Below are positions 41,301 to 49,437 of a DNA stretch of 64,000 bases, piece by piece. Where the stretch lies: NCBI RefSeq assembly GCF_037911135.1, contig NZ_JBBLYU010000001.1, forward strand, positions 62,001 to 126,000, in the 5' to 3' direction. A program made the translations under genes and the position numbers. The notes beneath the pieces were generated by a model, which was not told where the DNA came from, made no database searches, and saw only the letters and a program-made list of their open reading frames with translations. Positions within the stretch are counted from its first letter, which is position 1. Each line of letters opens with the position of its first letter. The stretch comes from Phaeobacter sp. A36a-5a. GTDB taxonomy: Bacteria; Pseudomonadota; Alphaproteobacteria; Rhodobacterales; Rhodobacteraceae.

Positions 41301-41673
41301 ATTCCACCACCTCGAATTCGATATTGTCGCGGTCGCGGAAGTAGAACCTGCGACCCGGCTCGTAGTCGTGATGCTCACCTGGGGTGAAGCCTGCATCCCG
41401 TACACGGGTCTCGACCGTGCTCAGATCATCAACGACGACGGCAATGTGATTGAGCCCTCCGGTGATGCCGTAGCTGATCGGGGCTTTGGCCAGCGGTTCC
41501 GGGGGGCAGTAGAGCGCAAGATAACTGTCAGAACCACCGATATGCAGGCTGTAGCCGCCGTTGATAGCCTCGCCCTGCCAGCGAATGCGCCAGCCGAACA
41601 CATCCTGCATCCAGGCGGCGGTGGCTTCAGGGGAAGAAACGGTGATGTTTGCATGTTCAAGACGTACAGTCAT
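41290..41673 (-). CDS. VOC family protein (glyoxalase/bleomycin-resistance fold)
   Basis: 127 residues. Two beta-alpha-beta-beta-beta modules: VRLEHANITVSSPEATAAWMQDVFGWRIRW, and LNHIAVVVDDLSTVETRVRDAGFTPGEHHDYEPGRRFYFRDRDNIEFEVVEY. Metal-binding positions His5 (LEHANI), the mid His (LNHIAV) and the last Glu (EFEVVE) fit a glyoxalase-like dioxygenase/lyase site. It is divergent from the SoxR gene with 145 bases between, so SoxR is its probable regulator. Substrate unknown. Confidence 0.88.
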   Translation of the reverse strand: MTVRLEHANITVSSPEATAAWMQDVFGWRIRWQGEAINGGYSLHIGGSDSYLALYCPPEPLAKAPISYGITGGLNHIAVVVDDLSTVETRVRDAGFTPGEHHDYEPGRRFYFRDRDNIEFEVVEYDA

Positions 41674-41722
41674 ATCAGGCTCCGATGCTTGTCAGTTTGG
41701 ATCGATTACCTGTAGGCTAATT

Positions 41723-41740
41723 TCTCAACCTAACTTTAGA
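41723..41740. promoter_or_regulatory. Candidate SoxR-binding site
   Basis: TCTCAACCTAACTTTAGA is an imperfect 18-bp dyad with the shape of the E. coli soxbox (CCTCAAG-TTAA-CTTGAGG), placed between the divergent VOC and soxR genes. A second dyad ACCTT-G-AAGGT lies at 41756-41766. Which one SoxR uses cannot be told by eye. Confidence 0.4.
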
Positions 41741-41818
41741 TCAAGGTTTTTCTTTACCTTGAAGGTGAAGCTGTAAGCCTATTATTTTTCAGTTGATTAT
41801 CAGGGTGATGGAGGGGTT

Positions 41819-42313
41819 ATGGCAAAGTCAGCTGGCGTGTCGATCGGATATCTTGCGGAGCGAACCGGGCTCGCCGTGTCTGCTATCCGCTATTATGAGT
41901 CGCAGGGTCTGGTTGAGCCCTGGCGGAATGCGGGAGGACAACGGCGGTTCCACCGGGCGGACCTGCGGCGGCTGAGTTTTGTGATGATCGCGCAGAAGTT
42001 TGGGTTTTCCCTGCCTGAGATCCAGGGGTTTCTGAAGAGCCTGCCGGGTGGGCGCACCCCGACCAAGGCTGACTGGACGCGGCTTTCAGCGCAGTTCCGC
42101 GAGCACCTGAACGCCCGAATCGAAACGTTGGAGCGGCTTCGTGACAATCTGGATGGCTGCATCGGCTGTGGCTGCCTGTCGCTGCCCAATTGCAAGTTGT
42201 ACAATCCGGATGATGCTGCCGCTTCCAAGGGGCAGGGGCCGCGCTATCTGATGGGGGACCGGCCAGCGGATCTGGCCAAAGACGGGAACGGCGCGCCAAA
42301 TGACGATATTTGA
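41819..42313 (+). CDS. soxR: Redox-sensitive transcriptional activator SoxR
   Basis: 164-residue MerR-family regulator. N-terminal winged HTH: VSIGYLAERTGLAVSAIRYYESQGLVEPWRN. A dimer helix follows, and then the 2Fe-2S ligands Cys114, Cys117, Cys119 and Cys125 (CIGCGCLSLPNC), spacing C-x2-C-x-C-x5-C identical to E. coli SoxR. Oxidation of the cluster by redox-cycling compounds switches on target genes. GGAGGGG lies just before the ATG. No soxS exists in this group, so it likely acts directly on operons such as the divergent VOC gene. Confidence 0.95.
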   Translation: MAKSAGVSIGYLAERTGLAVSAIRYYESQGLVEPWRNAGGQRRFHRADLRRLSFVMIAQKFGFSLPEIQGFLKSLPGGRTPTKADWTRLSAQFREHLNARIETLERLRDNLDGCIGCGCLSLPNCKLYNPDDAAASKGQGPRYLMGDRPADLAKDGNGAPNDDI

Positions 42314-42471
42314 CGCACCATTTGTCGCAATTGAGGGTTCTAGATCATCGTAACGTAGAGTTTGGATTGACCAGAGCCTCTGGCACCCGCTAAGCAACCG
42401 CGAAAGAAAATTGCGCCAAGGACGCACAGCCTGCACCGGCTGGTCCTGAGCCATAGCCTAAGGAGCCTTCG

Positions 42472-44118
42472 ATGGCCGAGATTGAACGCGAAGCAATGGA
42501 ATACGACGTTGTGATCGTTGGGGCAGGCCCGGCTGGTCTGTCTGCGGCGATCCGTTTGAAACAGCTGGACAGCGACCTGCAGGTCGTGGTGCTGGAAAAA
42601 GGCTCTGAAGTGGGTGCGCATATCCTGTCCGGCGCGGTGCTGGACCCCTGCGGGCTGGATGCACTGATTCCCGACTGGAAAGAAAAAGGCGCGCCACTGA
42701 ACGTTCCGGTCAAGGACGACAATTTCTACATGCTGGGTGAGGCGGGGCAGATCCGCATCCCGAACTTCCCGATGCCGCCGCTGATGAACAACCATGGCAA
42801 CTACATCGTCTCGATGGGCAATGTCTGCCGCTGGATGGCTGAGCAGGCAGAAGAGCTGGGCGTCGAGATCTTCCCGGGTATGGCCTGTTCCGAATTGGTC
42901 TATGGTGACAATGGCGAAGTCAAAGGCGTGGTTGCCGGTGTCTTTGGTCTGGAATCCGACGGTACCTATGGTCCGAACACCGAGCCGGGGATGGAACTGC
43001 ACGGCAAATATGTCTTCCTCTCCGAAGGTGTGCGCGGCTCGCTTTCCAAAGAAGTGATTGCCAAATACAGCCTGTCTGACGGCAAGGAGCCGCAGAAATA
43101 CGGTGTTGGCATGAAAGAGATCTGGGAAATTGATCCTGCCAAGCACAAAGAGGGCTCTGTCACCCACACCATGGGCTGGCCGCTGGGGTCCAACGCGGGT
43201 GGCGGTTCCTTTATCTATCACCTCGACAACAATCAGGTTTACGTCGGTTTCGTGGTTCACCTGAACTACAAGAACCCGCATTTGTACCCCTACATGGAAT
43301 TCCAGCGCTTCAAGCACCATCCGATGGTGGCTGAGCTGCTGAAAGGCGGTAAGCGCGTGGCTTATGGCGCCCGTGCGATCACCGAAGGTGGCTATCAGTC
43401 GATGCCGAAGCTGGTCGCCCCCGGCGTGGCGCTCTTGGGTTGCTCGGCTGGCATGGTCAACGTGCCGCGCATCAAGGGCAACCACAACGCCATGCTGTCG
43501 GGCAAGGCAGCCGCCGAAGCCGCCTATGACGCGATCAAGGCTGAGCGTTCGGGCGACGAACTTGCCGACTATGAGGTCAGTGTCCGCGACGGCGCGATCG
43601 GTGCCGACCTGAAGAAAGTGCGCAACGTCAAACCGATGTGGTCGAAGTGGGGCCTCACCGCCTCGCTGATGCTGGGTGGTCTGGATATGTGGACCAATAC
43701 GTTGGGCTTTTCGCTGTTTGGCACTTTGGGTCACGGTAAAAATGACGCAGAGGCAACCGAGGAAGCCTCCAAGCACAAACCCATCGACTATCCCAAACCC
43801 GATGGTGTGCTGTCGTTTGACCGCCTGACCAACGTTGCCTTTGCGGCGACCAACCACGAAGAGAGCCAGCCCTGCCACCTGCGTCTGAGCAATCTGGACA
43901 CGCCGATCAGCGTCAACCTGCCAAAGTTCGCGGAGCCTGCGCAGCGCTATTGCCCAGCGGGTGTCTATGAGGTTGTGGAGAAGGACGGTAAGCCGGAGTT
44001 CGTGATCAACTTCCAGAACTGCGTCCACTGCAAGACCTGCGACATCAAGGATCCGAGCCAGAATATCACTTGGACCACACCGCAGGGCGGTGACGGGCCG
44101 AACTACCCGAATATGTGA
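42472..44118 (+). CDS. Electron-transfer flavoprotein-ubiquinone oxidoreductase
   Basis: 548 residues. ETF-QO takes electrons from ETF (fed by acyl-CoA and other dehydrogenases) to ubiquinone in the membrane. N-terminal FAD motif: VVIVGAGPAGLSAAIRLKQ (residues about 12-30). Ubiquinone region: GMKEIWEIDPAKHKEGSVTHTMGWPL. The 4Fe-4S ligands are in QRYCPAGVYE and FQNCVHCKTCDIKDP near the C-terminus, followed by the family's conserved WTTPQGGDGPNYPNM end. Its length matches mammalian ETFDH without the transit peptide. Monocistronic, with a hairpin 29 bases behind the stop. Confidence 0.97.
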   Translation: MAEIEREAMEYDVVIVGAGPAGLSAAIRLKQLDSDLQVVVLEKGSEVGAHILSGAVLDPCGLDALIPDWKEKGAPLNVPVKDDNFYMLGEAGQIRIPNFPMPPLMNNHGNYIVSMGNVCRWMAEQAEELGVEIFPGMACSELVYGDNGEVKGVVAGVFGLESDGTYGPNTEPGMELHGKYVFLSEGVRGSLSKEVIAKYSLSDGKEPQKYGVGMKEIWEIDPAKHKEGSVTHTMGWPLGSNAGGGSFIYHLDNNQVYVGFVVHLNYKNPHLYPYMEFQRFKHHPMVAELLKGGKRVAYGARAITEGGYQSMPKLVAPGVALLGCSAGMVNVPRIKGNHNAMLSGKAAAEAAYDAIKAERSGDELADYEVSVRDGAIGADLKKVRNVKPMWSKWGLTASLMLGGLDMWTNTLGFSLFGTLGHGKNDAEATEEASKHKPIDYPKPDGVLSFDRLTNVAFAATNHEESQPCHLRLSNLDTPISVNLPKFAEPAQRYCPAGVYEVVEKDGKPEFVINFQNCVHCKTCDIKDPSQNITWTTPQGGDGPNYPNM

Positions 44119-44147
44119 TCGGTTTCGGCAGGTATTTGCCGGAATAA

Positions 44148-44172
44148 TTGGGGCAGCCTGCGGGCTGCCCCA
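44148..44172 (+). terminator. Hairpin after ETF-QO, TTGGGGCAGC type (copy 3)
   Basis: Arms GGGGCAGCC (44150-44158) and GGCTGCCCC (44163-44171) with a four-base loop, flanked by TT and AT. Position fits a terminator, though only a short T/A stretch follows. Similar to the hairpins at 436-464 and 28997-29025. Confidence 0.6.
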
Positions 44173-44247
44173 TTGCGTGTTAAGGGGCGGCGTTCTACGC
44201 TTTGTGGCGAGGCAGTATTTGACCAGTCACCAACGAGGAGGCCCCCC

Positions 44248-45996
44248 GTGCCCGTCCCATTCTTTCGCAGCCTGACAAGCGCAGCGGCTCTTGCCGTGGC
44301 GACCACCCTGCCGATACTGGTGCAGGCCGATGCGGTGCGTGCAGATGGGCTGGCGGGTGCGTATCTGGCGGCACGGGCTGCTACCCTGGATAGTGATTTC
44401 CGCGCCTCCGCGGATTATTACAACCGCGCGCTGGTGCGCGACCCGAAGAACCCGCTGCTCATGGAGCATGTCGTGTTTTCCCGGCTTGCGCTGGGTGATA
44501 TCAAAGGGGCCGCGCCGGTCGCGACCCGCCTGTCGGAGATGGGCGCGCGCAGTCAGGTCGCCAATATCGTTACCACTGCCAACCTGGTCCTGACCGAGGA
44601 CTATCAGACCATCATCGAACGCGTGACCTCTCAGCAAGAGGGGCAGTATGAGATCAATGCCCTGGTGGATGGCTTGCTGTTGGGCTGGGCACATCTGGGC
44701 GCCGGTTCAGTGTCCGATGCGCTGACACAGTTTGACGTCTTGGGTGAAAAAGAGGGGCTTGGCCTTTTCGCGCGCTATCACCGGGCGCTGGCGCTGGCCT
44801 CTGTCGGGGATTACGAGGGGGCGGAGGCCCTGTTTGCTGCCGAGGAGGGCCAGCTGACCAATACCTCGCGTCGGGCGGTGATCGCGCGGCTTGAGATTCT
44901 GTCGCAGCTGGGGCGCAATGAACAGGCGCTCGATGTGCTGTCCGACGCCTTCAATGGGCAGCTGGATCCGGGGCTTGCAGCGCTATCCGCACGGCTGAAG
45001 GACGGCGAAACCCTTCCCTATACGTTGGCGGCCACGCCGACACAGGGCATTGCCGAAGTGTTCTTCACCATGGGGGCTGCCCTTAATGGTGAAATGGCCG
45101 ATGACTATGTGCTGATGTATGCCCGTGTCGCAGCTGCCTTGCGCGAAGATCACGTGGACGCATTGTTGCTGGCTGCGGAGCTCTTTGACCAGCTGGGCCG
45201 CTACGCCCTGTCGATCGAGCTTTACAAGCAGGTGCCGCGCGAGCATCCGGATTACCACGCCGCAGAACTGGGACGCGCCGAAGCATTGCGTCGCGCCGCC
45301 AAACCTGATGCGGCCGCCGAGGTCCTGCAGCAGCTGGCGCGTGATTTCCCGAATGAGGCACCGGTCCACACCAATCTGGGTGATCTGTTGCGGCAGCAGG
45401 AGGATTACAGCGGCGCCGTCGCTGCCTATGACACCGCGCTGGGGCTGATGGATGAAAGCGTGGAGGGACGTTGGTTCCTGCTGTATGCCCGTGGCATCTG
45501 CCACGAGCGGCTGAAAAATTGGGAGCAGGCAGAGGCGGATTTCCGCGCCGCACTCGAAATTCGCCCGGATCAGCCGCAGGTTCTGAATTATCTCGGCTAT
45601 TCTCTGGTGGAGAAGCAGATCAAACTGGACGAGGCGCTGTCGATGATCGAACGCGCTGTCGCCGCGCGCCCTGACGCGGGCTATATCGTCGACAGCCTCG
45701 GCTGGGTACTCTATCGGCTGGGTCGCTATGAAGAGGCGGTTGGCCATATGGAAACCGCGGTTGAATTGATGCCGGTCGACCCTGTGGTCAACGACCACCT
45801 CGGGGATGTTTACTGGGCTGTCGGGCGGGCGCGGGAAGCTGAGTTCCAGTGGAAGCGCGCGCTGTCGTTCATCGACCCCGAAGATACCGACAGTGAAGCC
45901 GACCCTGAGCGCATTCGCCGCAAGCTGGAAAGCGGGCTTGATGCCGTTCTTGCCGAAGAGGGTGCGGCGCCGTTGAACGTGGCACATGACGGTTGA
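44248..45996 (+). CDS. Tetratricopeptide repeat protein, exported
   Basis: 582 residues from GTG 44248, chosen because GAGGAGG lies six bases before it; the ATG at 44173 gives an unlikely N-terminus. A signal peptide follows (TSAAALAVATTLPILVQADAVRA). The body is a helical repeat protein: TPR-like units such as ADYYNRALVRDPKNPLLMEHV, YSGAVAAYDTALGLMDESVEGRW and YEEAVGHMETAVELMPVDPVVNDHLGDVYWAVGR. TPR proteins of this kind work as periplasmic scaffolds in envelope or export machinery; partner unknown. Eleven-base overlap with ispE. Confidence 0.9.
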   Translation: MPVPFFRSLTSAAALAVATTLPILVQADAVRADGLAGAYLAARAATLDSDFRASADYYNRALVRDPKNPLLMEHVVFSRLALGDIKGAAPVATRLSEMGARSQVANIVTTANLVLTEDYQTIIERVTSQQEGQYEINALVDGLLLGWAHLGAGSVSDALTQFDVLGEKEGLGLFARYHRALALASVGDYEGAEALFAAEEGQLTNTSRRAVIARLEILSQLGRNEQALDVLSDAFNGQLDPGLAALSARLKDGETLPYTLAATPTQGIAEVFFTMGAALNGEMADDYVLMYARVAAALREDHVDALLLAAELFDQLGRYALSIELYKQVPREHPDYHAAELGRAEALRRAAKPDAAAEVLQQLARDFPNEAPVHTNLGDLLRQQEDYSGAVAAYDTALGLMDESVEGRWFLLYARGICHERLKNWEQAEADFRAALEIRPDQPQVLNYLGYSLVEKQIKLDEALSMIERAVAARPDAGYIVDSLGWVLYRLGRYEEAVGHMETAVELMPVDPVVNDHLGDVYWAVGRAREAEFQWKRALSFIDPEDTDSEADPERIRRKLESGLDAVLAEEGAAPLNVAHDG

Positions 45997-46822
45997 GGGA
46001 TTTGCCCCGGCCAAGATCAATCTGACCCTGCATGTGACCGGCCAGCGCACAGATGGCTATCATCTGCTGGATTCGCTTGTGGTCTTTGCTGACATCGGGG
46101 ACCGGATCACGGCTGTATCTGCCGACGCCCTGAGCCTGCGGGTGGGGGGCGCCATGGCAAAGGGTGTACCGACCGACAGCTCCAACCTGATGATGAAAGC
46201 GGCTGAGCTGTTACAGGTCGAGCGGGGGGCGGAGCTGAGGTTGGATAAGCAGCTGCCACCGGCCTCTGGCATCGGGGGCGGGTCCTCCGATGCGGCGGCG
46301 ACGTTGCGGGTCCTGTGCGAGCTGTGGCAGGTACCTCTTCCCGGAGTTGCAGAGGTTCTCCCCCTGGGAGCGGATCTGCCGGTTTGCATGGAGCCGGGCG
46401 CCCAGCGGATGCGTGGTATCGGTGAGCAGCTGGAGCGGTTGCCAGCCTTGCCCGACTGCACGATTGTTCTGGCCAATCCGGGGGTGTCAGTCGCCACGTC
46501 GGCGATTTTTCGTGCGATGGAGAAACGTGACAACCCACCGATGCCCGACAGGCTACCCGTTTGGCAGAGCGCAGAGGAGCTGGCGGCCTGGCTTTCGGGT
46601 CAGCGCAACGATCTGCAGGGGGCGGCAATTATGCTCGAGCCTCTGATCGGAGCGGTTCTCGACGCGCTGTCGGGTTTGGCCCCGCTGTTTCACGCGATGT
46701 CGGGGTCAGGTGCGACCTGCTACGCGTTATTTGCCGACGAGGCGACGGCAGAGGCGGCGGCTGCCACCTTGCAGGCGGCACATCCTGACTGGTGGGTGCG
46801 CGCGGGCCGGTTGCTGGCATGA
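45986..46822 (+). CDS. ispE: 4-diphosphocytidyl-2-C-methyl-D-erythritol kinase
   Basis: 278-residue GHMP kinase; fourth step of the MEP isoprenoid pathway, ATP-dependent phosphorylation of CDP-ME. Motifs: FAPAKINLTLHVTGQRTDGYH at the N-terminus, ATP loop PPASGIGGGSSDAAA near residue 92, and GSGATCYALF at the C-terminus. Length fits the family. It overlaps the TPR gene by 11 bases and is convergent to the polyprenyl synthase, giving two steps of isoprenoid supply side by side. Confidence 0.95.
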   Translation: MTVEGFAPAKINLTLHVTGQRTDGYHLLDSLVVFADIGDRITAVSADALSLRVGGAMAKGVPTDSSNLMMKAAELLQVERGAELRLDKQLPPASGIGGGSSDAAATLRVLCELWQVPLPGVAEVLPLGADLPVCMEPGAQRMRGIGEQLERLPALPDCTIVLANPGVSVATSAIFRAMEKRDNPPMPDRLPVWQSAEELAAWLSGQRNDLQGAAIMLEPLIGAVLDALSGLAPLFHAMSGSGATCYALFADEATAEAAAATLQAAHPDWWVRAGRLLA

Positions 46823-46835
46823 CCGGCGCACAGCC

Positions 46836-46870
46836 AAAAAAGCCTGCGCAGCGGTGCGGGCCTCTCAGGC
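46836..46870 (-). terminator. Rho-independent terminator after polyprenyl synthase
   Basis: Read on the minus strand: a GC-rich stem-loop (arms about 46855-46861 and 46842-46848, plus outer GCCTG/CAGGC at 46842-46870) followed by TTTTTT (46836-46841). It sits between the converging synthase and ispE. Confidence 0.75.
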
Positions 46871-46893
46871 GTTAATCCGGTTATTCTTTAGGC

Positions 46894-47892
46894 CTAGGCA
46901 AGGCGGGCGACAACATAGTCGGCCAGATCATGCAGCATCTGGCGGATCGGATCCTCTGGCAGGGAGGTCAAGGCGTCCTGTGCCTTGGCAACCCATTGCA
47001 TCGCATCGCGGCGGGTCGCGGCCAACGTGTCGTATTTGTCCATCAGGGACAGCGCATGGTCGAGGTCGCCCTCATCCTGACGTCCCTTTTCAATGGTGCG
47101 AACCCAGAAGGCGCGCTCTTCTGCGGTGGCCTGTGCAACGGCCTTGATCACCGGCAGGGTCAGCTTGCGTTCGCGGAAATCATCGCCGACGTTTTTTCCC
47201 GTCGCGGAGCTATCACCCTGATAATCCAATAGATCGTCGGCAATCTGGAAGGCGATACCAAGCGCATCGCCATAGGCAAACAACGCGTCTACCTGCGCTT
47301 CGGGTGCGCCGGCGACGACGCCACCGGCCTGAGTCGCGGCGGAGAACAGCGCTGCTGTCTTGCCGCGCACAACCTGCAGGTACACGGCCCCATCGGTGGC
47401 AAGATCGCTGGCCGCAGTCATTTGCAGAACTTCACCCTCGGCAATGGTCGCCGAGGCGTTGGCCAGGATATCGAGCACCCGCAGAGAGCCGGTTTCCACC
47501 ATCAACTGGAAACTGCGCGCAAAGAGATAGTCGCCGACTAGAACCGAGCTTTTGTTGTCCCACAAGAGATTGGCTGTCGGACGACCGCGGCGCTGTCCGC
47601 TTTCGTCAACCACGTCATCATGCAGCAGGGTGGCGGTGTGAATGAATTCAACGGTTGCTGCCAGTTTCACGTGGTTTTCACCGCTGTAGCCACACAGGCG
47701 CGCTGCCGCGAGGGTCAGCATCGGGCGCAAACGCTTGCCGCCGGCCTCGACAAGATGGGCCGTTACCTCGGGAATGCGCGGCGCATGTTTCGAGGCCATG
47801 CGTGTCTGGATCAGCGTATTGACCGCTGCCATTTCGTCGCTGAGTGTCGCGGCCAGCATGTCATGCGGCTTTTGCGTCAGGATTTGATTCAT
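46894..47892 (-). CDS. ispB: Polyprenyl diphosphate synthase (octaprenyl/decaprenyl type)
   Basis: 332 residues from ATG 47892; the ORF extension to 48114 has no family similarity. Trans-isoprenyl synthase that makes the ubiquinone side chain for UbiA. First Asp-rich motif LLHDDVVDES with GRPTANLLWDNKSSVLVGDYLFA behind it; second motif IADDLLDYQGD. GGKRLRPMLTLAAARL is the substrate Arg/Lys region. Chain length (C40 or C50) cannot be read from the sequence alone; Rhodobacterales usually make Q-10. Symbol follows E. coli usage. Confidence 0.93.
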   Translation of the reverse strand: MNQILTQKPHDMLAATLSDEMAAVNTLIQTRMASKHAPRIPEVTAHLVEAGGKRLRPMLTLAAARLCGYSGENHVKLAATVEFIHTATLLHDDVVDESGQRRGRPTANLLWDNKSSVLVGDYLFARSFQLMVETGSLRVLDILANASATIAEGEVLQMTAASDLATDGAVYLQVVRGKTAALFSAATQAGGVVAGAPEAQVDALFAYGDALGIAFQIADDLLDYQGDSSATGKNVGDDFRERKLTLPVIKAVAQATAEERAFWVRTIEKGRQDEGDLDHALSLMDKYDTLAATRRDAMQWVAKAQDALTSLPEDPIRQMLHDLADYVVARLA

Positions 47893-47949
47893 CGTTTTCC
47901 CGCTTGCAAGGCTCGACAAGGCGCAGCCCTTGCCCTTAGATCCATCCCT

Positions 47950-48162
47950 ATGAAGGAACTTTTGCGCAGCACCGACCCAACTGTCATGGCCTTTGCCACC
48001 GCCCTTCTTGAGGGTGAGGATATAGACTGCTTTCAAATGGACGTAAATATGAGCATCCTTGAAGGTGGTATCGGGATATTCCCGCGCAGATTGATGGTGC
48101 GCAGCGATGATCATGCCGCTGCCGAGCGCGTGATGCGTGACAATGATATTCCGCTGCGCTGA
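47950..48162 (+). CDS. DUF2007 domain protein
   Basis: 70 residues from ATG 47950. Core: MKELLRSTDPTVMAFATALLEGEDIDCFQMDVNMSILEGGIGIFPRRLMVRSDD ending AERVMRDNDI, matching the short putative signal-transducing DUF2007 fold. The start is divergent from the polyprenyl synthase with 57 bases between, and its last base is shared with the ATG of the methyltransferase, so the two are cotranslated. Biochemical role unknown. Confidence 0.85.
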   Translation: MKELLRSTDPTVMAFATALLEGEDIDCFQMDVNMSILEGGIGIFPRRLMVRSDDHAAAERVMRDNDIPLR

Positions 48163-48929
48163 TGTCGGGATTTGAGGACAGCGCTCTTAGCCAGGACGCG
48201 TTTCTGGGTGCGCGGGTACAGTTGTTGCAACCAAAGCAGGGGTATCGCGCCGGGGTCGACCCTGTCCTGCTGGCCGCAGCCGTTCCTGCACAGCCTGGTG
48301 ATCGGGTGCTGGAGCTGGGCTGCGGAGGCGGTCCGGCTCTGTTATGTCTGGCTGCGCGGGTCCCGGATCTGGACCTGACCGGGGTCGAGCTTCAGGTCGA
48401 TTATGCCGATCTGGCGCGACGCAATGCCGCGCTGAACGCAGTCGATATCACGGTCGTCGAGGCTGATCTGGCAGCACTGCCGCTGGATCTGCGCCAGATC
48501 CAGTTTGACCATGTCATCGCCAACCCACCCTATTATCGCGCCGGTGCGCACAGTCCGGCGCAGGACGTGGGGCGGCAGATTGCGCTCGGCGGGGCGACGG
48601 AGTTGACCGTCTGGTTCGATACCGCCGCGCGACGCCTCACCCATAAGGGATATCTGCACATGATCCAGCGGGCCGATCGCCTGCCGGAAATGCTTGGGGC
48701 CTGTCTTGGACGTCTGGGCTCACTTGAGGTGTTGCCATTGGCCGCCCGTGTCGGTCGTGGCGCCGAATTGGTTCTGCTGCGGGCGCGCAAGGGTGGCCGC
48801 GCAGGCTTCAGGCTGCATGCGCCGCTGATCCTGCACAACGGTGAAGCACATTTGCGTGACGCCGAAAACTACCAGGCGGAGATCCGGGCTGTTCTTCGTG
48901 ATGGCCATGGGTTGCCCTGGCCAAGCTGA
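48162..48929 (+). CDS. tRNA1(Val)-type N6-adenine methyltransferase (TrmN6-like)
   Basis: 255 residues. SAM motif I is VLELGCGGGPALLCLAAR (near residue 47), and the N6-methylating motif IV is HVIANPPYYRAG. N-terminal QPKQGYRAGVDPVLLAAAVPA is shared with the TrmN6/YfiC group. It would methylate an adenine in a tRNA or rRNA; the TrmN6 assignment rests on these motifs. First base overlaps the DUF2007 stop. Confidence 0.88.
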   Translation: MSGFEDSALSQDAFLGARVQLLQPKQGYRAGVDPVLLAAAVPAQPGDRVLELGCGGGPALLCLAARVPDLDLTGVELQVDYADLARRNAALNAVDITVVEADLAALPLDLRQIQFDHVIANPPYYRAGAHSPAQDVGRQIALGGATELTVWFDTAARRLTHKGYLHMIQRADRLPEMLGACLGRLGSLEVLPLAARVGRGAELVLLRARKGGRAGFRLHAPLILHNGEAHLRDAENYQAEIRAVLRDGHGLPWPS

Positions 48930-49086
48930 TATTTGCGGGAGACTCGCGGAGAATCGGCTCTCATTCGGCGAGGACATGCCGAAATGACGGTTTCATGACA
49001 AAATATATGCTTCTGCAGCGTGACAGAGCAATAATCTTGTGTTCCACTCACTTTGTACGCAACACGCTCAAAGAAGGAGGAATGAC

Positions 49087-49266
49087 ATGAGCCTCAGCTC
49101 GCATCTGACCGAACTAAAGAAGAAGCACGAGCATCTGAGCATGGAAGTCGAACACGCCCAACGCTCACCCGCGACCGACGGGCTGCGTATCGCGTCGATG
49201 AAGAAACAGAAACTGAAACTCAAAGAAGAAATTAAACGTCTCTCGACGGAGGAACTTGCCGTCTGA
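49087..49266 (+). CDS. YdcH family (DUF465) protein
   Basis: 59 residues from ATG 49087, preceded by AAGGAGGA at an optimal distance. SLSSHLTELKKKHEHLSMEVEHAQRSPATDGLRIASMKKQKLKLKEEIKRL is the helical-hairpin signature of DUF465. Function unknown; such small proteins are often abundant. Its own terminator is at 49338-49373. Confidence 0.88.
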   Translation: MSLSSHLTELKKKHEHLSMEVEHAQRSPATDGLRIASMKKQKLKLKEEIKRLSTEELAV

Positions 49267-49288
49267 GAGAGTGGTCTGATCTGAGGTG

Positions 49289-49310
49289 ACCGCAGTCCCG
49301 TCGCTGCGGT
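49289..49310. repeat. Short hairpin after YdcH gene
   Basis: Perfect 7-base arms ACCGCAG and CTGCGGT around an eight-base loop. No T-run; it may add to the terminator a little further on. Confidence 0.4.
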
Positions 49311-49337
49311 GCCTGAGGCAGAACCGATTGGTTGTTA

Positions 49338-49373
49338 GGGGTCATCAGCACGGCTGGTGACCCCTTCTTGTTT
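49338..49373 (+). terminator. Rho-independent terminator
   Basis: Arms at 49338-49349 and 49353-49364 (12 bp, one T-G wobble) with a three-base loop, followed by TTCTTGTTT. It closes the YdcH gene against the converging DMT gene. Confidence 0.8.
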
Positions 49374-49437
49374 CTGGGTCTGGCGCGGGATTTTCTGTTG
49401 CGGCCCTTGGGAAGGGATGCGCCGGTAGATGGATGCT

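Noticed and set aside
42340-44028. 562-residue minus-strand frame
   Set aside because: Antisense to ETF-QO, whose FAD and Fe-S motifs are unmistakable.
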